From positions 1-17,794 of the forward strand of contig CANHPI010000013.1 in the NCBI GenBank assembly GCA_947462425.1: a stretch of 17,794 nt of DNA. The letters run 5' to 3'. The position numbers and the translations under genes are program-made. Under the pieces are notes generated by a model. That model ran no database searches. It was not told the origin of the DNA and saw nothing but the letters and a program-made list of their open reading frames with translations. This DNA is from Bacteroidota bacterium (GTDB taxonomy: Bacteria; Bacteroidota; Bacteroidia; B-17B0; B-17BO). This document shows positions 14,701 through 17,794 of this stretch, in pieces. How positions within the stretch are numbered: position 1 is the stretch's first letter; the number at the start of each line of letters is the position of its first letter.

Positions 14701-14816
14701 ATGGCACTAATGCCAATAAAATGGTACCTGATGGGACGTATTTTTATATAATCAATGCAAAGGATATTGATTACAAGGAAATTAAAAAGCAAGGTTTTTT
14801 GCAATTATTTCAATAA
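11790..14816 (+). CDS. giant secreted repeat protein with lamin-tail-like, SprB-like, Ig-like and PKD domains and T9SS type B (CHU_C) sorting domain
   Basis: The product has 1008 residues. The signal peptide covers about 1-19 (ILLFFPAIFFYCHLQSQ). A lamin-tail-like domain begins the mature protein (LIINEVSNGPTGNQEYVEF, about 22-40). A SprB-like repeat lies at about 262-338 (GGYTYSW, GVYKVVAT, GCKDSINV). Seven tandem Ig-like repeats, each about 70 residues, cover 340-836; each has an early Cys (LCSGQ-like), a central Y-x-W-S, and a late G-x-Y-T-V and NACG. A PKD domain follows (about 839-918, WNFGNG, GIYTVYLTAFNG). The end is the type B gliding-associated sorting domain (about 922-1008: VPNVFTPNSDGRNDIF, FDRWG, GWDGT, PDGTYFYII). 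This architecture fits a cell-surface adhesin carried by the type IX and gliding machinery. The last 12 bases overlap the 3' end of the glycosyltransferase gene on the other strand. Confidence 0.94.
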   Translation: MKYILLFFPAIFFYCHLQSQTLIINEVSNGPTGNQEYVEFVVVSNAVTYTCTNLTPPCIDIRGWIFDDNSGLHGGTTLTGVAPGAIRFSQNSLWSCVPLGTIILLYNNGDKNPAIPADDLTMADGNCTIVVPVNSPNLFETNTTTPGAVACSYPATGWTAVGNWSTTVLANSGDCARIVNLSGCEVFSVCYGTANTNNLIYYAGNGGQTVYYFNGTNPANQTNWSVGSASSNPADQTPGAPNNALNAAYIAQFNNGCMPITPLAISTPTLVNASCLCDGSATVNASGSIGGYTYSWYDSNSLSIGQTSSTANGLCAGVYKVVATSFIGCKDSINVTILASSSTPSVNINNQTICAGGSAILTATPSTIGGTYLWTPGGQTTQTISVSPANTTTYSVTYSISACAVTNTAIVSVNTSPVIILTTSSPSICASGQTATLSLSGSSGTYTWSNGGNASSTTINTPGVYTATVSTPSCGSASTSITVGASPLPTVSISVPTTTLCSGSALTFTANSSNSNYLWSSGVTTQTVSVNTSSIVVTTTNACGSAQATQTINIVPIPTVSLSSNALTLCSGQSATVQANSNTPVTYTWSTGVNTNTVSLNTIGVYTVNVSNACGLATSTVDVVVSSSPTISASATQTLLCQGQTSVLSLTGSVGTYLWSNGATTATTNVTNTGVYTGTVTTSCGTAISSVTIATQVTPTISVSASALTICSGQSSTLTAISNVANYSWSNGGFNNTTVVNTSGIFTVSVSNNCGVATETINITTGILPVLTLTPSSVLICPNETATLTVSGGSSPYSWSNSSSTGSVVITNGGTVTVSNTNACGTSSAITVVDVTNLNADFTANPVSGTLPVVVSFTNNTTGANSFAWNFGNGNSATSQNVSIETYSAVGIYTVYLTAFNGSCSDTYSLMINVFNEEATLVVPNVFTPNSDGRNDIFKISGKNIIEFNCTIFDRWGLQMYYWDDIRNGWDGTNANKMVPDGTYFYIINAKDIDYKEIKKQGFLQLFQ
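12807..14297 (+). repeat. seven tandem repeats of about 210 bp (70 residues) inside the T9SS type B gene
   Basis: Repeat units start near 12807, 13032, 13242, 13455, 13665, 13875 and 14085. The last five intervals are 210, 213, 210, 210 and 210 bases; the first is 225. Units share C-x-G, Y-x-W-S and a late Cys-Gly but differ in detail, so the DNA copies are diverged. Confidence 0.85.
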
Positions 14817-15785
14817 AGGCAATTTAATTTCCTTGCCACATCTGAAATTATTTTTAGGACATTGTTTATATCCATGCAAGCCGCAAGGCTTACAAGTTAA
14901 ATTGCTTACCTCAATCACTGTTGATTTAAAGGATAGCGGGTAAAAGCCATAAGAAGGAACTGTTGAACAAAAGAACGCCGTTGTAGGCGCATTAACAGAA
15001 GACGCTAAATGCAATGGTCCGCTGTCATTAACGTAATTCATTCTAGCGTGCTTCATTAACTCACATGATTCTAAAAGTGTTAATTCACCAGCTAAAATTT
15101 GAATAGTTGTGTGAGCACTTTTATTTTTTATTTCTTCACATAAAACTTTGTCACCTGCGCCGCCTAGTAAATAAATAGTTAGTTGTTTAGGAATTGAATT
15201 ACATAATTCAATCCATTTTTCCTTTGGTAGTTGTTTTGTAAACCATACAGATGAAGGAGCCATACATACAAATGGCGTTTCAACAAATTTCTCAATTTTC
15301 GAAAATTGCTTGAAAGTAGGATACAGTTTTGGTTTAGCTACAGTTTTATCAGTTATGGATTCTATTAAATCATTATAACGTTCTACCTCATGCCTACCAT
15401 CACCAATTTTATGTTTTGATTTATTATCAAATAAAAAAGAAAAAGGATTTTTGTCGTAACCCGAAGTGTAGCGTGCTTTTGAAAAGGCAGTTAAAAAACC
15501 GGAACTTGCAAATCGATGTAAATTAATAACAGTATCGAATTTTTGTTTTCTTATTGTTTTTAATAAGCGAAATAAACTTTTGTATTTGCCATCATGCTTA
15601 TTCCAAACTAACGTTTGATATAAAAAAGGATGTTCATGATATAATGATTCATTTCCTTTTCTTACTAAAATTGATATTTTAGCTTGAGGGAAAAATACAT
15701 GTAGCTTCTCTAAAACTGATGACGCTAAAATTGCATCGCCAATGAAAGCAGTTTGAATGACGAGTATGTTTTTATGAGTTAACAA
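14805..15785 (-). CDS. glycosyltransferase family 9 (heptosyltransferase-like)
   Basis: The 326-residue product belongs to the GT9 / ADP-heptose:LPS heptosyltransferase family, which adds sugars to lipopolysaccharide core or other surface glycans at the inner face of the cytoplasmic membrane. Marks are the N-terminal strand and turn ILVIQTAFIGDAILASSVLE (family pattern ILVI-x-x-x-x-IGD), a first Rossmann half ending in FDTVINLH, and in the second half MAPSS-x-W-x-TK-x-LP, YLLGGAGD and the donor-binding motif NDSGPLHLASS. Near the end four cysteines occur in TCKPCGLHGYKQCPKNNFRCG, common in WaaF-like members. The start is a TTG at 15783-15785, just three bases after the dapD stop codon and in the same frame; there is no ATG near the family start. 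Its stop lies inside the end of the convergent T9SS gene. Confidence 0.9.
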   Translation of the reverse strand: MLTHKNILVIQTAFIGDAILASSVLEKLHVFFPQAKISILVRKGNESLYHEHPFLYQTLVWNKHDGKYKSLFRLLKTIRKQKFDTVINLHRFASSGFLTAFSKARYTSGYDKNPFSFLFDNKSKHKIGDGRHEVERYNDLIESITDKTVAKPKLYPTFKQFSKIEKFVETPFVCMAPSSVWFTKQLPKEKWIELCNSIPKQLTIYLLGGAGDKVLCEEIKNKSAHTTIQILAGELTLLESCELMKHARMNYVNDSGPLHLASSVNAPTTAFFCSTVPSYGFYPLSFKSTVIEVSNLTCKPCGLHGYKQCPKNNFRCGKEIKLPLLK

Positions 15786-15788
15786 ATT

Positions 15789-16598
15789 TTATATAGCTAC
15801 ATTATGTTCTCTTAAAGCATCATTTAGCGATGTTTTTAAATCTGTGCTTGCTTTACGCTTTCCAATAATTAAGGCACAAGGCACTTGGTATTCTCCAGCT
15901 GGAAACTGTTTTGCATAGGAGCCTGGTATCACTACACTTCTTTCTGGAACATACCCTTTTGTTTCTATAGGTGCATCTCCTGTAACATCAATAATTTTGG
16001 TTGACATAGTTAAACAAACATTTGCACCAAGAACAGCTTCTTTACCAATATGAACACCTTCTACAACAATGCATCGCGAGCCAACAAAACAACCATCTTC
16101 AATAATAACAGGTGCTGCTTGTACAGGCTCTAAAACTCCACCAATACCAACGCCACCGCTTAAGTGAACATGTTTTCCAATTTGAGCGCAACTACCAACG
16201 GTTGCCCAAGTATCAACCATTGTTCCTTCATCAACATAGGCTCCAATGTTTATAAAACTAGGCATCATAATTACGCCTTTCGAAATATAACTGCCATAAC
16301 GTGCAATAGAACCGGGTACACTTCTAACACCTGCTTCAGCAAAATTTGTTTTTAATTTCATTTTATCATGAAATTCAAAAGGACCTAATTCAATAGTTTC
16401 CATTTGTTGAATGGGAAAATATAATATCACCGCTTTTTTTATCCAATCATTAACTTTCCATGTTCCGTCAAAACTATGTTCTGCTACACGCAATTTGCCT
16501 TTGTCTAAATCCTCTATGATCTGCCGGATAACCTGCTGATTAGAAGGCTCTTTCAATAGTTCTCGATTATTCCAAATAGATTCAATGGTTGATTGCAT
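15789..16598 (-). CDS. dapD: 2,3,4,5-tetrahydropyridine-2,6-dicarboxylate N-succinyltransferase
   Basis: DapD transfers succinyl from succinyl-CoA to tetrahydrodipicolinate in the succinylase route to meso-diaminopimelate, needed for peptidoglycan and lysine. The 269-residue product is of full length. The N-terminal helical domain (about 1-95) is followed by a left-handed beta-helix of hexapeptide repeats (about 105-235) and a C-terminal extension. Diagnostic segments are VRSVPGSIARYGSYI, GVIMMPSFINIGAYVDEGTMVDTWATVGSCAQIG (family core), HLSGGVGIGGVLEP and GSRCIVVEGV. The ATG at 16596-16598 fits the family start (MQSTIESIWNNR). It lies divergent from the tRNA genes, whose promoter is only 20 bases away; no perfect TAnnTTTG box for dapD itself was seen. 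The glycosyltransferase follows immediately, so the two are probably cotranscribed. Confidence 0.97.
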   Translation of the reverse strand: MQSTIESIWNNRELLKEPSNQQVIRQIIEDLDKGKLRVAEHSFDGTWKVNDWIKKAVILYFPIQQMETIELGPFEFHDKMKLKTNFAEAGVRSVPGSIARYGSYISKGVIMMPSFINIGAYVDEGTMVDTWATVGSCAQIGKHVHLSGGVGIGGVLEPVQAAPVIIEDGCFVGSRCIVVEGVHIGKEAVLGANVCLTMSTKIIDVTGDAPIETKGYVPERSVVIPGSYAKQFPAGEYQVPCALIIGKRKASTDLKTSLNDALREHNVAI

Positions 16599-16617
16599 AA
16601 AAATTCGTTTAAAATTG

Positions 16618-16647
16618 TTTGCAATTTAAGTAAAATAAGTATATTTG
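16618..16647 (+). promoter_or_regulatory. Bacteroidota promoter (TTTG-N18-TATATTTG) for the tRNA genes
   Basis: TTTG at 16618-16621 and TATATTTG at 16640-16647 are separated by 18 bases, matching the TTG / TAnnTTTG consensus and its 17-23 base spacing. The tRNA-Arg begins 18 bases after the -7 box. This is one of the two best promoter matches in the window. Confidence 0.8.
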
Positions 16648-16665
16648 CACTCCAATTTTTGGATT

Positions 16666-16739
16666 GGTTGTGTAGCTCAACTGGATAGAGCATCTCACTA
16701 CGGATGAGAAGGTTTGGGGTTCGAATCCCTACACGATCA
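16666..16739 (+). tRNA. tRNA-Arg (anticodon ACG)
   Basis: A complete cloverleaf of 74 bases. Acceptor GGTTGTG pairs with CACGATC (two G-U pairs), the D stem is GCTC/GAGC, the anticodon stem TCTCA/TGAGA encloses loop CTACGGA with ACG at 16700-16702, the variable loop is AGGTT, and the T arm is TGGGG-TTCGAAT-CCCTA. The discriminator is A16739. The CCA end is not encoded. ACG reads CGN arginine codons after deamination of A34 to inosine. Confidence 0.96.
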
Positions 16740-16744
16740 CAAAT

Positions 16745-16775
16745 AAAACCCTTTGTATTCAGAGGGTTTTGTTTT
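16745..16775 (+). terminator. hairpin with T-run between the two tRNA genes
   Basis: AAAACCCT (16745-16752) pairs with AGGGTTTT (16763-16770), extended by T-G and T-A pairs around a six-base loop, then GTTTT. It is a plausible rho-independent terminator only five bases after the tRNA-Arg discriminator; alternatively it is a processing or partial attenuation structure, since the next tRNA shows no clear promoter of its own. Confidence 0.7.
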
Positions 16776-16782
16776 AATAAAT

Positions 16783-16856
16783 GGTGAGGTAGCTCAGTTG
16801 GTTAGAGCATCGGATTCATAACCCGAAGGTCGGGAGTTCAAATCTCCTCCTCACTA
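16783..16856 (+). tRNA. tRNA-Met (anticodon CAT), elongator type
   Basis: A complete cloverleaf of 74 bases. Acceptor GGTGAGG pairs with CCTCACT (first pair G-U), D stem GCTC/GAGC, anticodon loop TTCATAA with CAT at 16817-16819, variable loop AGGTC, T arm GGGAG-TTCAAAT-CTCCT, discriminator A16856, CCA not encoded. It lacks the unpaired 1-72 position and D-arm form of the initiator. The anticodon stem TCGGA/CCCGA has an A-C mismatch next to the loop (16814-16822). A CAT anticodon also occurs in the Ile tRNA modified by TilS; the bases alone do not exclude that, so Met is the more likely call rather than certain. Confidence 0.88.
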
Positions 16857-16863
16857 CGAAGCC

Positions 16864-16888
16864 CGTTCTTTTAAAGAATGTTTTTTTT
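16864..16888 (+). terminator. rho-independent terminator after the tRNA genes
   Basis: CGTTCTT (16864-16870) pairs with AAGAATG (16874-16880), one G-U pair and a three-base loop, followed by eight T. It closes the tRNA transcription unit 22 bases before the convergent gene's stop codon. Confidence 0.85.
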
Positions 16889-16910
16889 GTTATATAAAAA
16901 TTAAATAAAC

Positions 16911-17579
16911 TCACCAATAAGCAGGACCAAATTTTTTTGTCAATTTTGATTTTGGTGCAATTGTATAAAAAATCTGATCGAACCAAATTAGTAGTTTAGG
17001 TGCTAACACAAAAGAATTTAATTTATTTCCAACATAGTTTGTGTTTCTTAAGGCAAGCCTTCCGCATACATCTAATCCAAGGCCAAGCCATTTTGTAACT
17101 TTAAATTGAATAGTAATTCCTGGTTCGTAAAAAAGCAACAAACGTTTTTTTGATTTTATGATTTTAATTCCATCGCTGTATTGTGTCCAATACATGCCAG
17201 TGCCGCACTGTATTGGCACACTCAATTGCCAGCGTTTTGTTTTATGAAAAACAAAATCAGCGTAAAAGCAAACATATCCAAATTTGAAATAATCTTTTGT
17301 ATTGATTATGTTTCCGTTTCCATCCATTATAGTTCTTTTTTCAAAAACATCAGTGTCTAACCAACTATATCCAAATCCTAATCTAAGTTTTCTTTTAAAA
17401 CTTAATCCTAATCTAACACCTGTAACTTTTGTGGCTGAATTATTTATGAAAGAATAACGCGATTCCAACCGAGCATCAATGCTAGGTCGAGAATGAAGGA
17501 AAACTTTAAAGGTATCTAAAAACTGACCTTTAACAAAAAAGGAAATTAATATAAAAATGCAAATCAACTTTAGTTTCAC
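16911..17579 (-). CDS. exported beta-rich protein of unknown function (outer-membrane beta-barrel-like)
   Basis: I do not recognise a named family. The product has 222 residues with a clear signal peptide (residues 1-18, hydrophobic LICIFILISFFV, cleavage likely near VKGQ). The mature part consists of alternating aromatic and polar strands, for example LRLGFGYSWLD, YFKFGYVCFYADFVF, LLLFYEPGITIQFKVTKWLGLGLDV and FVLAPKLLIWFDQIFY, the pattern of a small outer-membrane barrel of perhaps 8-10 strands. The start is GTG at 17577-17579; an in-frame TAA lies 27 bases further upstream (17607-17609) with no ATG between. A TAnnTTTG box ends only four bases before this GTG, so the message may be leaderless, or start at a TTG four codons in. 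It is divergent from recG and convergent with the tRNA genes. Confidence 0.8.
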   Translation of the reverse strand: MKLKLICIFILISFFVKGQFLDTFKVFLHSRPSIDARLESRYSFINNSATKVTGVRLGLSFKRKLRLGFGYSWLDTDVFEKRTIMDGNGNIINTKDYFKFGYVCFYADFVFHKTKRWQLSVPIQCGTGMYWTQYSDGIKIIKSKKRLLLFYEPGITIQFKVTKWLGLGLDVCGRLALRNTNYVGNKLNSFVLAPKLLIWFDQIFYTIAPKSKLTKKFGPAYW

Positions 17580-17583
17580 AATA

Positions 17584-17591
17584 CAAAAATA
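17584..17591 (-). promoter_or_regulatory. Bacteroidota -7 promoter box (TATTTTTG) for the barrel-like protein
   Basis: On the minus strand TATTTTTG matches TAnnTTTG fully and ends four bases before the GTG start at 17579. No TTG at the usual upstream distance is present. If functional, transcription would begin at or next to the start codon. Confidence 0.45.
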
Positions 17592-17627
17592 ATGGAGTTT
17601 AATTGTTTATAATTTGATTAAGCAAAA

Positions 17628-17658
17628 TTGTATTAACAGCAGATGTGTATTAATTTTG
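17628..17658 (+). promoter_or_regulatory. Bacteroidota promoter (TTG-N20-TAATTTTG) for recG
   Basis: TTG at 17628-17630 and TAATTTTG at 17651-17658 are separated by 20 bases, a full match to the consensus. The recG ATG begins only five bases after the -7 box, so the transcript is expected to have almost no leader. Confidence 0.75.
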
Positions 17659-17663
17659 CTCAA

Positions 17664-17794
17664 ATGACTCCTTCTTTTTTAGATACACCAATTAGTTACC
17701 TCAAAGGTATTGGCCCGCAGCGTGCGGAAGTATTACAAAAAGAATTATTCATTTTTACTTATAAAGATTTAATAACACATTATCCTTTTAGGTA
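17664..17794 (+). CDS. recG: ATP-dependent DNA helicase RecG (N-terminal fragment, runs off the window)
   Basis: RecG remodels stalled replication forks and branches Holliday junctions. Only the first 43 codons are present, too few to appear as a long open frame. They encode the typical Bacteroidota start: an N-terminal segment FLDTPISYLKGIGPQRAEVLQKEL, shown here in two parts (LDTPISYLKGIGP from residue 6, then QRAEVLQKEL), followed by FTYKDLITHYPFR. The LKG-x-GP and YPFR motifs belong to the N-terminal region before the wedge domain. The ATG at 17664 is chosen for the family-like start and because the promoter at 17628-17658 directly precedes it. The helicase motifs lie beyond the right edge, so the call depends on the N terminus alone. 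Confidence 0.85.
   Translation, partial: MTPSFLDTPISYLKGIGPQRAEVLQKELFIFTYKDLITHYPFR

Noticed and set aside
16783..16856. Initiator tRNA-fMet
   Set aside because: The acceptor stem is paired to position 1-72 (G-U), the D arm is of elongator type, and the three G-C pairs of the initiator anticodon stem are broken.

Overview
The window looks like a chromosomal segment of a low-GC member of the Bacteroidota, probably a gliding-type flavobacterial or sphingobacterial lineage. The evidence is C-terminal type A and type B sorting domains of the type IX secretion system (T9SS), a GldI-like lipoprotein, a SprB-like repeat, promoter boxes of the form TAnnTTTG, and the absence of conventional Shine-Dalgarno sites in front of most genes. 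Base composition and coding style look even throughout. I see no insertion sequence, phage gene, CRISPR array or rRNA, so this reads as core genome rather than an acquired island.

Layout. (1) Positions 1-1235, + strand: the 3' part of an ECF-type sigma factor gene, then rsmG. (2) 1324-2325, - strand: an unclassified lipoprotein with its own promoter box. (3) 2388-6235, - strand: a compact run that reads tatA, gldI-like, two double-FKBP lipoproteins, and a cyclophilin-FKBP fusion, closed by a clear terminator. Gaps are 3-40 bases, so this is very probably one operon devoted to envelope protein folding. (4) 6385-14816: three large T9SS cargo proteins on the + strand (888, 433 and 1008 residues), separated after the first by a redoxin-like gene on the - strand and two non-coding stretches of 300-400 bases. 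(5) 14805-16598, - strand: dapD, followed three bases later and in the same frame by a family 9 glycosyltransferase. (6) 16618-16888, + strand: tRNA-Arg(ACG) and tRNA-Met(CAT), each followed by a hairpin terminator. (7) 16911-17579, - strand: a small beta-rich exported protein, divergent from the start of recG, which runs off the right edge.

How the genes fit together: the Tat component, the periplasmic prolyl isomerases, GldI and the secreted repeat proteins all belong to envelope biogenesis and surface protein export or gliding. DapD (diaminopimelate and lysine synthesis) and the glycosyltransferase also serve the envelope (peptidoglycan and surface glycan). RsmG, the tRNAs and RecG are housekeeping genes.

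Most interesting points: the tatA-linked series of prolyl isomerases, in which the binding pocket goes from canonical to heavily degenerate; seven tandem 70-residue repeats in the type B cargo protein; a dapD-glycosyltransferase pair separated in frame by a single stop codon; a nested hairpin in the 9.1-9.5 kb gap; and apparently leaderless divergent promoters at recG. I did not find a convincing wholly new defence or mobile system.
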